A DNA stretch of 64,000 nucleotides from Paremcibacter congregatus (GTDB lineage Bacteria; Pseudomonadota; Alphaproteobacteria; Sphingomonadales; Emcibacteraceae): contig NZ_CP041025.1 of NCBI RefSeq assembly GCF_006385135.1, positions 1,581,501 through 1,645,500 of the forward strand, in the 5' to 3' direction. Below, in pieces: positions 1 through 9,239 of the stretch. Both the position numbers and the translations under genes were made by a program. The notes under the pieces were generated by a model, which saw nothing but the letters and a program-made list of their open reading frames with translations, did no database searches and was not told where the DNA came from. The stretch's first letter is position 1. Each line of letters opens with the position of its first letter.

Positions 1-814
1 CGCTCTCCTTGGCGAGATCATATTCACTATACAGGTTTTTGAGCTGCAGATTGCCCGTGGGCATCTTAATCATCATCTCGGTGAAGGTCGTGGTTCCTTT
101 GCCGAGCCACAAATGATCATTGAGCTTGTCTCCGCTAACGTCGGCCTGGATCAGTCCCATTGCCACTTTGACCTTATCGTTTTCCAGATTCATCTTGTTC
201 AGTGTAACGTGAGCGTCGTATTTATCCATGGCTGCGTTGATGGTGGCACTTGCTTTCATGCCATCATAGGCGATGATCAATCTCTGGCCGGCGATGTCGG
301 AATAATCCGTCTTGAATGCCGGACTGTTCATCTCAATGGTGGTGCTGCCGCCATAGGAAACCTTTGCCGCCAGTTGCATCAGGCTGTTGATTTGGGCTTT
401 TTGCTTGAAGATTTTATAGGCTTCATGATTGATATCCTGCAATTTCCCTTCCAGGGTCATCAGGGCAAAATTTATGCCGTTTTGAAACGTGACCGGCCCG
501 TGGGCGATATCAATGTCAAATGTCAGGCCTTCTTTCAGTAGGCTCAGCAGCGCGTCATCTTCGGGCGATTTATCCGCGGTGTCCTTTTGCATGATGTTGA
601 GTGTATGTTGATCAAAGCCGTATGTGATAACAGCATGGGAAGTGAACCAACCTTGATCGTAGGACTTAATATTGAGGGCGTAGCCGGGGATTTCGGAAAT
701 CTGTTCCGCCTGCTGCTGAAGGGTGTCCCGGGCCATGTCGCCCACCAGGTAGGGCGCTCCGCCGAAAAATACGACACCGGCCAGAAGTAAACCGATAACT
801 TTTTTGTTATTCAC
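1..814 (-). CDS. DUF945 (YdgA-like) family protein, C-terminus beyond window edge
   Basis: The minus-strand frame is open from a GTG at 814-812 to the window edge (271 codons seen). An AGGGGA ribosome binding site lies just upstream of the GTG. The protein opens with VNNKKVIGLLLAGVVFFGG, a signal peptide or membrane anchor, followed by a soluble region with the pattern of YdgA/DUF945 proteins (PGYALNIKSYDQGWFTSHA, then LSLLKEGLTFDIDIAHGPVTF in spirit). These are envelope-associated proteins of unknown function. It diverges from the glutathione reductase gene. Family assignment comes from the N-terminal half only, because the 3' end is missing. Confidence 0.75.
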   Translation of the reverse strand, partial: MNNKKVIGLLLAGVVFFGGAPYLVGDMARDTLQQQAEQISEIPGYALNIKSYDQGWFTSHAVITYGFDQHTLNIMQKDTADKSPEDDALLSLLKEGLTFDIDIAHGPVTFQNGINFALMTLEGKLQDINHEAYKIFKQKAQINSLMQLAAKVSYGGSTTIEMNSPAFKTDYSDIAGQRLIIAYDGMKASATINAAMDKYDAHVTLNKMNLENDKVKVAMGLIQADVSGDKLNDHLWLGKGTTTFTEMMIKMPTGNLQLKNLYSEYDLAKES

Positions 815-945
815 GAGATTTCCCCTCATATTTGCTGTTCATTTGTCGTGCAGACTATAAACTAATCTGTATAGGGGTCACTTGAAAAATTAAAGTTACA
901 CTCTAAATTAAAGCCTCGTTCAGCGTTCACTCAGGGAATATATAT

Positions 946-2295
946 ATGTTTGATTACGATTTTTTTGTTATTGGCGCCGGGTCCGGCGGTGTTCGGGCGA
1001 GCCGCATGGCGGCGACTTACGGGGCCAAAGTCGGGCTATGTGAAGATTATCGTGTCGGCGGAACCTGTGTGATCCGGGGCTGTGTCCCTAAAAAGCTTTT
1101 TGTCTATGCCTCGGAATATTCCGCGCACTTCAGCGACAGCAAAGGGTTTGGCTGGTCCGGGGATGAACAGAAATTTGACTGGCCTGCCCTGATTGCGGCC
1201 AAGGATAAGGAAATCGACCGTCTTAACGGCCTGTATATCCAGAATCTGAAAAATAGTGACGTGGAAATCATTCAGGCGCGAGGCAAGATGCTTGACGCCC
1301 ATACCGTTGAACTGTCGTCTGCGGATGGTGTACGCACGGTGACTGCGGATAAAATTCTGATCGCCACGGGCGGCTGGCCGCAGATGCCGGATATTCCGGG
1401 CATTGAACACGCCATCAGCTCGAATGAAGCTTTCCATCTTGAAACATTGCCGCAGAAAATGGCGATTGTCGGTGGCGGCTATATTGCTGTTGAATTCGCC
1501 GGTATTTTCAACGGTATGGGGGTTGAAACCCATCTGTTGTATCGCGGGGAACAAATCCTGCGCGGGTTTGACAAGGAAATCGCCACCAAGCTCAATGAAG
1601 AAATGAGCAAGAAGTCTGTTGATGTCCGGGTACAGACCAACGTCACGGAAATTATCAAGACAGATAGCGGGCTGAACCTGAAACTTACCGATGGTTCTAT
1701 CCTGACAGTTGATGCGGTGATGTTTGCCACCGGTCGGGTGCCAAATGTCAAAGGGCTCGGCCTGGAAGATCTTGGCGTAGAGATGAAACAGAATGGCGCC
1801 ATCATCATTGACGAGGATTTCAAGACCTCGGTCGAGAATATCTTTGCGGTCGGTGATGTAACGGACCGGGTACAGCTTACCCCGGTGGCGATCAAGGAAG
1901 GTGCGGCTTTGACCGCGACACAGTTTAATGATACCCCGACCCGGGTTGATTATGACAATATTCCAACGGCGGTATTTTCCCAGCCGTCCATCGGTACTGT
2001 GGGGTTGAGCGAGGAGCAGGCTGCCAAGAAATTTGGCGATGATATCAAGGTTTATCGTTCCGAATATCGTTCGATGAAATTTACCCTGAGTGGTCGCCCG
2101 GAACGTTCCCTGATGAAGTTAATCACGCAAAAATCAACCGATAAGGTCATTGGGGTACATATGATAGGGCCTGATTCGGCGGAAATTATCCAGGGTATTG
2201 CCATCGCCATGAAATGCGGGGCGACAAAAGCCCAGTTTGATGCGACTGTTGCCGTGCATCCCTCATCAGCGGAAGAGTTTGTCTTGATGAAATAA
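946..2295 (+). CDS. gor: glutathione-disulfide reductase
   Basis: Cytoplasmic FAD flavoenzyme that reduces glutathione disulfide with NADPH. The 449-residue length is typical. The FAD-binding GAGSGG motif is at 10-15 and the redox-active disulfide is C41/C46 in GGTCVIRGCVPKK. A second dinucleotide fold, GGGYIA, is at 176-181. R200 and R206 follow it, as expected for NADPH rather than NADH specificity. The C-terminal HPSSAEE carries the active-site His438/Glu443 pair. The CVIRGC spacing and these arginines separate it from lipoamide dehydrogenase. The start is the ATG at 946. The gene stands alone, between a divergent DUF945 gene and the DAHP synthase gene. Confidence 0.95.
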   Translation: MFDYDFFVIGAGSGGVRASRMAATYGAKVGLCEDYRVGGTCVIRGCVPKKLFVYASEYSAHFSDSKGFGWSGDEQKFDWPALIAAKDKEIDRLNGLYIQNLKNSDVEIIQARGKMLDAHTVELSSADGVRTVTADKILIATGGWPQMPDIPGIEHAISSNEAFHLETLPQKMAIVGGGYIAVEFAGIFNGMGVETHLLYRGEQILRGFDKEIATKLNEEMSKKSVDVRVQTNVTEIIKTDSGLNLKLTDGSILTVDAVMFATGRVPNVKGLGLEDLGVEMKQNGAIIIDEDFKTSVENIFAVGDVTDRVQLTPVAIKEGAALTATQFNDTPTRVDYDNIPTAVFSQPSIGTVGLSEEQAAKKFGDDIKVYRSEYRSMKFTLSGRPERSLMKLITQKSTDKVIGVHMIGPDSAEIIQGIAIAMKCGATKAQFDATVAVHPSSAEEFVLMK

Positions 2296-2435
2296 GATGG
2301 TTTCCTATGAAATAATATTTTAGTGAAACAATGTTTATTGGAAGAAAATGCCTTTTTAATGCGCTTTTTTCTGGTAAAGTCTGATGCAGGGTCTTATACG
2401 GGAGCCTGAGAAATGACTGAGAATTGGATGATATT

Positions 2436-3824
2436 ATGAGTAAAGCCTGGACGCCTGATAGTTGGAGATCAAAAAAAATCCGACAGGTCCCGGAATATGC
2501 CGACCAAGACGCCTTGAAAGCAGTTGAAAAAGAACTGGGCACCTGTCCGCCCCTGGTCTTTGCCGGGGAAGCACGTCGGTTGACTACGCAACTGGGACAA
2601 GTGGCGGCCGGAAAGGCGTTTTTGCTTCAGGGCGGTGACTGTGCCGAGAGCTTTGGTGAATTTCATCCAGACAATATTCGTGACACCTTCCGTGTCTTGC
2701 TGCAGATGTCTGTAGCAATGACCTATGCGGCGGCCTGCCCGGTGGTCAAGGTGGGCCGTATGGCGGGACAGTTCGCCAAACCGCGTAGTGGGCCGACCGA
2801 AACCCAGGACGGGGTCGAATTGCCGAGTTACCGTGGAGATATCATTAATGGTATCGAGTTCACGCCGGAAGCCCGGATACCGGATCCAAAACGCATGTTG
2901 CGGGCCTACAGCCAGTCGGCCTCGACACTCAATCTGCTGCGGGCCTTCGCGCAAGGGGGCTATGCCAATCTGCATAAGGTTCACCAGTGGAATCTGGAAT
3001 TTGTCACCAATAATCCGGCCTCGGAACAATATACCGACCTGGCCAATCGTATTGATGAGGCGCTCAGCTTTATGCGGGCCTGCGGCGTCGATGCGGAAAC
3101 CCGTGAACTTGCGGGAACTGATTTCTATACCTCTCACGAGGCACTTCTGCTGTGGTATGAAGAGGCCTTGACCCGGATCGACAGCACCACAGGGCGCTGG
3201 TATGATACGTCAGGCCATATGTTATGGATTGGCGACCGTACCAGGGTTCTGGATGAGGCGCATATCGAATTCCTGTCCGGCGTTGGCAACCCGTTGGGGC
3301 TGAAAGTCGGACCGACTACGGATATGGATGACTTGATTCGCATCCTCGATAAGGTCAACCCGCAAAATGAAGCGGGACGGGTGACATTGATTTGTCGCAT
3401 GGGCGCGGATTTGGTGGAGAAAAAACTGCCGCCAATCATTCGGCGTATAGAGGAAGAGGGGTGCCAGGTGGTCTGGTCTTCCGATCCGATGCATGGCAAC
3501 ACCATCAAGTCGTCCAGTGGTTTCAAAACCCGCCCGTTTGAACGGGTTCTGGCCGAAATCCGCCGTTTCTTCCGGGTTCATCGGGGGGAAGGCACATACG
3601 CCGGCGGGGTTCATTTCGAGATGACCGGCCAGAATGTCACCGAATGTACAGGCGGTGCGGAAGCCATCACCGACGAGAAACTCGGAGACCGCTACCGCAC
3701 CTTCTGCGATCCTCGTTTGAACGCCAGTCAGTCACTTGAGCTTGCTTTCCTGATTGCAGAAAGTCTAAAAGAAGAACGTCAGGCGTTGGCGAAACAGATG
3801 GACTCTGATCTCGCCTCTGCCTGA
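2436..3824 (+). CDS. class II 3-deoxy-7-phosphoheptulonate (DAHP) synthase
   Basis: First enzyme of the shikimate pathway, condensing phosphoenolpyruvate with erythrose 4-phosphate. The protein is 462 residues from the ATG chosen here; a TTG four codons upstream is in frame but less likely. It belongs to the plant/mycobacterial class II type, not the E. coli AroFGH type: QGGDCAESF with the metal-ligand cysteine (C69) near the N-terminus, the [11 protein letters not shown] loop, and the C-terminal [20 protein letters not shown] segment that supplies active-site ligands. The gene is monocistronic or loosely linked to the NAD synthase gene 37 bases downstream. I see no leader peptide or attenuator upstream. 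Confidence 0.95.
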   Translation: MSKAWTPDSWRSKKIRQVPEYADQDALKAVEKELGTCPPLVFAGEARRLTTQLGQVAAGKAFLLQGGDCAESFGEFHPDNIRDTFRVLLQMSVAMTYAAACPVVKVGRMAGQFAKPRSGPTETQDGVELPSYRGDIINGIEFTPEARIPDPKRMLRAYSQSASTLNLLRAFAQGGYANLHKVHQWNLEFVTNNPASEQYTDLANRIDEALSFMRACGVDAETRELAGTDFYTSHEALLLWYEEALTRIDSTTGRWYDTSGHMLWIGDRTRVLDEAHIEFLSGVGNPLGLKVGPTTDMDDLIRILDKVNPQNEAGRVTLICRMGADLVEKKLPPIIRRIEEEGCQVVWSSDPMHGNTIKSSSGFKTRPFERVLAEIRRFFRVHRGEGTYAGGVHFEMTGQNVTECTGGAEAITDEKLGDRYRTFCDPRLNASQSLELAFLIAESLKEERQALAKQMDSDLASA

Positions 3825-3861
3825 GTTTTTATAACTTATCCAGAGAGGCGAATTGGGCCAG

Positions 3862-5541
3862 ATGAATCAGTTGAAAATTGCACTTGCGACCCTGAATCCG
3901 ACGGTCGGGGACCTGTCGGGCAACAGCCAGAAAATCGAGGCGGCCTATCGGGCCGCCGCCGGGGACGGTGCAGACCTTGTGGTGTTCAGCGAACTCTGCC
4001 TGATCGGCTATCCACCCGAAGATATTGTGCTGAAAGGGGCTTTTCAAAAGGCCGCTATGGACCAGGCCAGAGAACTGGCGCTGGCGACGACTGATGGCCC
4101 GGGGATGCTGATTGGTTGTTGCTGGTATAATGACGGGGTACTTTATAATGCCGCGCTTTTGCTGGATCAGGGCCGTATCGCCGAGGTGCGGGCCAAATGT
4201 GATCTGCCCAATTACGGCGTCTTTGATGAAATACGCATTTTCCAGCCGGGCCCCCATGCCCGCTGCATGGAGTATCGCGGTGTCGCCCTCGGGGTGATGA
4301 TCTGCGAAGATATGTGGAAACCCGGTGTATCGGCGATGTTGAAGGTCGACGGAGCGGAACTTCTGATCGTGCTCAATGGCTCTCCTTTCGAACAGGACAA
4401 ATATCCGGAACGGCAGAAGCTCGCCACCTTGCGGGTTAGTGAAACCAGTTTGCCGCTGATTTATGTCAATCAGGTGGGGGGACAGGATGAACTTGCCTTT
4501 GATGGCGGGGCCTTTGTCCTCAATCGCGAGGGGGGGCTTGTGGCCCGTTCTGAAAGCTGGCGGGAAACTACCCTGCTTACCACCTGGACCCGTGAAACCG
4601 ACGTCTGGGCCTGTGCCGAAACGGATATACATCCGGCGCCGGGGGGCTATGAAGCCTTGTATCAGGCCATGGTGACCGGATTGCGGGATTATGTGTACAA
4701 AAACCGTTTTCCAGGGGTGGTTCTGGGCATGTCAGGCGGGATCGACAGTGCCCTCAGCGCCGTGGTCGCAGTTGATGCCCTGGGCGCAGAAAATGTTCAT
4801 CTGGTGATGATGCCATCCAAATATACCAGTGAGGAAAGCCTGCTGGATGCGGCGATCTGTGCCGAATGGCTGGGCGCACGCATTGACAATATTCCGATTG
4901 ATCCGGCAGTTCAGGCGTTTGGCCAGATGCTCGTCGGGCAGTTTGCCGGAACGGAAGAGGATACAACGGAAGAAAATCTGCAATCGCGGATTCGCGGTGT
5001 GACCCTGATGGCGATCAGCAACAAGTTTGGTCACATGCTGTTGACCACCGGCAACAAGTCGGAAATGTCCGTGGGCTATGCAACACTGTATGGTGATATG
5101 TGTGGCGGCTATTCAGTTTTGAAAGACCTGTATAAAACGGATGTCTTTGGCATCAGTGAATGGCGGAACGTCAACCATCCGGCCGGAAGTCTTGGTCCGA
5201 AAGGTCAGGTGATGCCGCAAAATATTATCAGCAAGCCGCCAACCGCCGAATTGCGGCCCGATCAGAAAGATGAAGACAGTCTGCCGCCGTATGAGGTTCT
5301 GGATGATATTCTTCAGTGTCTGATTGAGCAGGAAATGCATGTGGACGAGATTGTCGAACGGGGCCATGATTTTGATACTGTCGCCCGGATCGAACATCTG
5401 TTATACATCGCCGAATATAAAAGACGGCAGGCACCGCCCGGGGTGAAACTCACCCGACGTAACTTTGGCCGCGACCGTCGTTATCCGATTACCAATGGTT
5501 TTCGCAATGCCCGCCTGAAGGGTTCGAAAGCCGAAACATGA
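3862..5541 (+). CDS. nadE: glutamine-dependent NAD+ synthase
   Basis: Last step of NAD biosynthesis: amidates deamido-NAD with ammonia from glutamine. It has two domains. The N-terminal nitrilase-type glutaminase has the triad E44 (FSELC), K112 (AKCDLPNYG) and C148 (VMICEDMW). The C-terminal ATP-pyrophosphatase synthetase has the SGGIDS loop at 291-296. The 559-residue length fits the two-domain class. I chose the ATG at 3862 because a purine-rich GAGAGGCG lies at good spacing; the in-frame TTG at 3853 sits too close to it. gltX follows after 9 bases, suggesting cotranscription with gltX and cysS. Confidence 0.95.
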   Translation: MNQLKIALATLNPTVGDLSGNSQKIEAAYRAAAGDGADLVVFSELCLIGYPPEDIVLKGAFQKAAMDQARELALATTDGPGMLIGCCWYNDGVLYNAALLLDQGRIAEVRAKCDLPNYGVFDEIRIFQPGPHARCMEYRGVALGVMICEDMWKPGVSAMLKVDGAELLIVLNGSPFEQDKYPERQKLATLRVSETSLPLIYVNQVGGQDELAFDGGAFVLNREGGLVARSESWRETTLLTTWTRETDVWACAETDIHPAPGGYEALYQAMVTGLRDYVYKNRFPGVVLGMSGGIDSALSAVVAVDALGAENVHLVMMPSKYTSEESLLDAAICAEWLGARIDNIPIDPAVQAFGQMLVGQFAGTEEDTTEENLQSRIRGVTLMAISNKFGHMLLTTGNKSEMSVGYATLYGDMCGGYSVLKDLYKTDVFGISEWRNVNHPAGSLGPKGQVMPQNIISKPPTAELRPDQKDEDSLPPYEVLDDILQCLIEQEMHVDEIVERGHDFDTVARIEHLLYIAEYKRRQAPPGVKLTRRNFGRDRRYPITNGFRNARLKGSKAET

Positions 5542-5550
5542 GATACACCA

Positions 5551-6888
5551 ATGACTAAAGCTGTAAAAGTTCGTTTCGCCCCAAGCCCAACCGGCCTGCT
5601 TCATGTAGGTAACGTGCGCACTGCGCTGGTCAATTGGCTGTTTTGCCGTCAGCAGGGCGGCAGTTTTCTGCTTAGGCTTGATGACACGGATCAGGCACGT
5701 TCGACGGAAGCCTTTGCCGAGGCGATTGAACGGGATCTTGCCTGGCTTGGCCTGACGTGGGACGAAAAGGCCCGCCAGTCGGACCGCATTCCCGCTTACG
5801 AAGCCGCGGTCGAGAAACTGAAAGCCGAAGGACGGCTCTATCCTTGTTATGAAACGGGTCAGGAACTGGACCTGAAACGCAAAATTCAGCTCGGGCAAGG
5901 CAAGCCGCCGGTCTATGATCGTGCCGGTTTGGCGCTCAGTGAAGAGGAAGTGAAAGCTTTTGAAGCCGAGGGCCGCAACCCTCATTGGCGTTTCAAGCTT
6001 GATTTACCGGCGCGGGTGGAATGGAACGATCTGGTCAAGGGACATCAGAGCTTTGATCTTGCGGCCCTGAGTGATCCAATTCTTATTCGGGGGGACGGGA
6101 CATTCCTCTATACACTGCCTTCCGTGGTCGATGATATTGATTTCGGCATCACCCATATTATGCGTGGGGAAGATCATGCCGCCAACAGTGCCGTTCAGGC
6201 GCAGTTGTTTGAAGCCCTGGGCGGGACAGTGCCCGCCTATGCCCATTTCTCGTTGTTGACCGGGGCAGGTGGAGAGGGGCTGTCAAAACGCCTTGGCACC
6301 GCCAGCATACAGTCATACCGTGAGGAAGACGGCCTGGAAGCCATGAGCATCAACAGTTTGCTGGCGCGTCTGGGGTCTTCTGATCCCATTGAACCGATGA
6401 CGTCGCTTGAGCCACTTGTTGCCGGGTTTGATTTTGGCAAATACAGCCGCTCGACGGCCAAGTTTGACCCCAAGGATCTGGAAACATTGAACGCGAAAAT
6501 TCTGCATCATACGGACTTTGACGCCGTTGCGGATCGCCTGTCGGATGTGGAAGAAACGTTGTGGAACATTTGTCGCGGCAATATCAATAAATTGAATGAT
6601 ATACATGCGTTACAAAAAATTGTTAAAGGACCACTTGAGCCTGTAATTGCGGATAAGGATTTTGCGGAACAGGCGTTGGCGGTTCTGCCAGAAGCCCCAT
6701 GGGATGCGACGACCTGGAAGGCCTGGACCACGGCGGTGAAGGATAAAACCGGCGCCAAGGGCAAGGCCTTGTTCATGCCGTTGCGGCAAGCGGTGACGGG
6801 CATGGATCACGGGCCGGAGATGGGCGGATTATTGCCGTTGATTGATCCAGAAATTGTCAAGGCCCGCCTGCAAGGGAAGACCGCATGA
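5551..6888 (+). CDS. gltX: glutamyl-tRNA synthetase
   Basis: Charges tRNA(Glu) in the cytoplasm. Class I synthetase of 445 residues with the HIGH-type signature HVGN at 18-21 (after FAPSPTGLL) and the KMSKS-type signature LSKRLG at 244-249. Many alphaproteobacteria carry two gltX genes, one of which charges tRNA(Gln) with Glu as substrate for the GatCAB amidotransferase; which role this copy has cannot be read from sequence alone. The start ATG is 9 bases after nadE. The stop overlaps the cysS start in an ATGA, so the two synthetases are probably translationally coupled. Confidence 0.95.
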   Translation: MTKAVKVRFAPSPTGLLHVGNVRTALVNWLFCRQQGGSFLLRLDDTDQARSTEAFAEAIERDLAWLGLTWDEKARQSDRIPAYEAAVEKLKAEGRLYPCYETGQELDLKRKIQLGQGKPPVYDRAGLALSEEEVKAFEAEGRNPHWRFKLDLPARVEWNDLVKGHQSFDLAALSDPILIRGDGTFLYTLPSVVDDIDFGITHIMRGEDHAANSAVQAQLFEALGGTVPAYAHFSLLTGAGGEGLSKRLGTASIQSYREEDGLEAMSINSLLARLGSSDPIEPMTSLEPLVAGFDFGKYSRSTAKFDPKDLETLNAKILHHTDFDAVADRLSDVEETLWNICRGNINKLNDIHALQKIVKGPLEPVIADKDFAEQALAVLPEAPWDATTWKAWTTAVKDKTGAKGKALFMPLRQAVTGMDHGPEMGGLLPLIDPEIVKARLQGKTA

Positions 6889-8309
6889 CCTTGAAACTGT
6901 TTAATACCCTGAGTAAGCAGAAAGAAACTTTCACGCCAATTGATCCCGATCATGTGACGATATATGTCTGTGGTCCGACGGTCTATAATTTCGCCCATGT
7001 GGGCAACGCCCGGCCAGTTGTGGTTTTTGATCAGCTGGTGCGCCTGCTGCGTCATGATTATCCGAAAGTCACCTATGCCCGCAATATTACGGATATAGAT
7101 GACAAGATCATTGAAGCGTCCCAGGAAAGTGGTGTGTCGATTGGGGAGATTACCGAGAAATATACACGAATTTATGAAGCGGATATGGGCGCGTTGAATA
7201 CGCGCCTGCCGGATATTCGCCCAAAGGCGACCGAATATATTCCCCAGATGATCAAGATGACAGCGGACCTGATCGCCAAGGGGCATGCCTACGAGAAAGA
7301 CGGCCATGTGCTTTTCTCGGTCGCGAGCATGGAAAATTACGGCGAACTATCCGGTCGCAAGCTGGAAGATATGCTGGCCGGCGCGCGGGTGGATGTGGCT
7401 TCCTATAAAAAAGACGCCGGGGATTTTATCCTGTGGAAACCCTCGACCGACGCGCAGCCGGGCTGGGACAGTCCGTGGGGCCGGGGGCGTCCGGGCTGGC
7501 ATCTGGAATGTAGTTGCATGATCGAAGATAATTTCGGCACCACCATTGATATTCATGGTGGCGGGCTGGACTTGATCTTCCCGCATCATGAAAACGAGAT
7601 AGCACAGAGCCGCTGCGCCCATGATGGCGCCGCGCTGGCTAATTACTGGATGCATAACGGTTATCTTACGGTTGACGGCGAAAAAATGTCGAAGTCTCTG
7701 GGCAATTTCGTCACCGTTCATGAATTGCTGGAAGAATTTCCCGGTAAGGGTGAAGCGATCCGCATGTGTCTGTTGAGCGCCCATTACCGACAGCCGGTAG
7801 ATTTCAGTCGTGACGGCATAGCGCAGGCTGAACGTCAATTAAAACGATGGTACCGCTTGATAAAAGATGGTGTGAATACAGAAGATGTAAACGTTCCCGA
7901 CACTGTTCTTGAGGCTCTTAGGGATGACTTAAATACACCGAAAGCCCTTGCAGAATTGAACAAACTCGCAAAAAATGGTGTGAGTAGTGAATTTGCAGTA
8001 AAGCAACTAAAAATTGCGGCAAATCTTTTTGGCCTTTTGGAACAAGATCCTGCTACATACTTAAAAACCCCACTTATTTTGAGTGGTCAGCCTACTACAG
8101 TTGTTCAACGTGGTGATATTTCGGGTGGCCAGCCCTGCGTACAATATTCTTCCGAACAGGAAAAAATTGACGGATTAGTTGCCGAGCGTACCGAAGCTAA
8201 GAAAAACAATGACTTCACCCGGGCTGATGAAATTCGAGCAGAACTAACCGAACAGGGCATCGTTCTGCTGGATAAACCTGATGGGACGACGGATTGGGAA
8301 CGCAAATAG
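6885..8309 (+). CDS. cysS: cysteinyl-tRNA synthetase
   Basis: Class I synthetase of 474 residues. The zinc ligands C29, C209, H234 and E238 are all present, as are HVGN (38-41) and KMSKS (267-271). The start overlaps the gltX stop in ATGA. The 3' third looks different from the rest: bases 7861-8100 count to about 40 percent GC, with A/T-ending codons (AAA, GTA, ACA, TTA), against clearly higher GC in flanking coding DNA. The conserved terminal helix (AERTEAKKNNDFTRADEIR) and the usual ending remain in frame, so the protein looks intact. The anticodon-binding region may have a separate origin. Confidence 0.95.
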   Translation: MTLKLFNTLSKQKETFTPIDPDHVTIYVCGPTVYNFAHVGNARPVVVFDQLVRLLRHDYPKVTYARNITDIDDKIIEASQESGVSIGEITEKYTRIYEADMGALNTRLPDIRPKATEYIPQMIKMTADLIAKGHAYEKDGHVLFSVASMENYGELSGRKLEDMLAGARVDVASYKKDAGDFILWKPSTDAQPGWDSPWGRGRPGWHLECSCMIEDNFGTTIDIHGGGLDLIFPHHENEIAQSRCAHDGAALANYWMHNGYLTVDGEKMSKSLGNFVTVHELLEEFPGKGEAIRMCLLSAHYRQPVDFSRDGIAQAERQLKRWYRLIKDGVNTEDVNVPDTVLEALRDDLNTPKALAELNKLAKNGVSSEFAVKQLKIAANLFGLLEQDPATYLKTPLILSGQPTTVVQRGDISGGQPCVQYSSEQEKIDGLVAERTEAKKNNDFTRADEIRAELTEQGIVLLDKPDGTTDWERK

Positions 8310-8323
8310 CACTCCCTCACTAT

Positions 8324-8441
8324 CGTCATTCCGGCCTCTTGCGCCGGAATCTATTTTGATATTAAATCAGAAATCTTCAGGTTACGCAGGAAGTTGATAT
8401 AAATGTGGATCCCGGGTCGAAAGCCCGGGATGACAGGGAAG
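8324..8441. repeat. paired palindromic elements (dispersed repeat family, copy 1)
   Basis: Two hairpin units lie between cysS and the convergent SDR gene. Unit one, about 8324-8353, is GTCATTCCGGC/GCCGGAATC. Unit two, 8406-8441, is TGGATCCCGGGTC/GCCCGGGATGACA followed by GGGAAG. The outer ends (GTCATTCC and GGGATGAC) are themselves inverted, as in a small non-autonomous element. Related scaffolds occur near 36650-36800 and 52250-52394. Such GGAT-CC-palindrome-ATGAC elements are common intergenic repeats in alphaproteobacteria. They could also act as terminators for the two convergent genes. Confidence 0.6.
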
Positions 8442-8476
8442 TCCCCACACAATCCTGAATCAGCGAAGCGTTGCCC

Positions 8477-9220
8477 TTAGAACAACTCCTCATACTTCCC
8501 TGCTTTATAGTCGGCGTAGGAAATGATCTCGCCATTGGCCGTAAAGATTTCCTCCGACATTTTGACAAATAGCGGCGCGATATCAGCCGGGGTATCCAGA
8601 ATGTCCGGGTCTTCTCCCGGCATGGCGGCGGCGCGCATGCTGGTCCGGATCGGGCCAGGATTGATGATGTTGGCCCGTACATTTGTATTATTAGCGACTT
8701 CGAGCGCGTAGGTCTTGACCATGCAATTCAGCGCCGCCTTGGTGGTGGCGTAGCCTCCCCAATAGGCCCTGCATTGTTCCGCGACAGTAGACGTGACGAA
8801 GGTCGCCCGCCCGGCGTCAGCAGCCTTGAGCAGGGCATCAAAAGACCGCAGCAGACGGTAATTGGCGGTGACGTTGATCGCCATCAGTTGATCCCATTCT
8901 TTTGGCGGGATATGACCGATCGGGCTGATCGGGCCGAGAATGCCGGCATTGCCGATCAGGATATCAAGCTTGCCCCATTGCTTGGCTATGTGACCACCTA
9001 AATTGTCGATGGCGGCAAAATCTGTCAGGTCCATCGGGACAAGTGTTGCGGTACCACCAAGTTCCTTAACCGCATCATCCATGTCTTCCAGCGCCCCTGT
9101 TGTGCGGCCAACCATAATAATATGGGCGCCTTCACGGGCGAGGGCCTGTACGACGCCGGCGCCAATGCCGCGGGTGGCGCCTGTCACCAGGGCGATTTTA
9201 CCGTCAAGGGTTCCTGTCAT
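8477..9220 (-). CDS. SDR family NAD(P)-dependent oxidoreductase
   Basis: Short-chain dehydrogenase of 247 residues with the TGATRGIG cofactor motif at 13-20, NAG at 90-93, and catalytic S144, Y157 and K161 (YATTK). The substrate is unknown. I chose the ATG at 9220; the longer frame upstream overlaps purF and adds unconserved residues. It starts 20 bases after the purF stop. An SDR directly after purF is a recurring alphaproteobacterial arrangement, but the link to purine synthesis is only positional. Confidence 0.85.
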   Translation of the reverse strand: MTGTLDGKIALVTGATRGIGAGVVQALAREGAHIIMVGRTTGALEDMDDAVKELGGTATLVPMDLTDFAAIDNLGGHIAKQWGKLDILIGNAGILGPISPIGHIPPKEWDQLMAINVTANYRLLRSFDALLKAADAGRATFVTSTVAEQCRAYWGGYATTKAALNCMVKTYALEVANNTNVRANIINPGPIRTSMRAAAMPGEDPDILDTPADIAPLFVKMSEEIFTANGEIISYADYKAGKYEELF

Positions 9221-9239
9221 GATGTGCGTTCTTTCAGCT

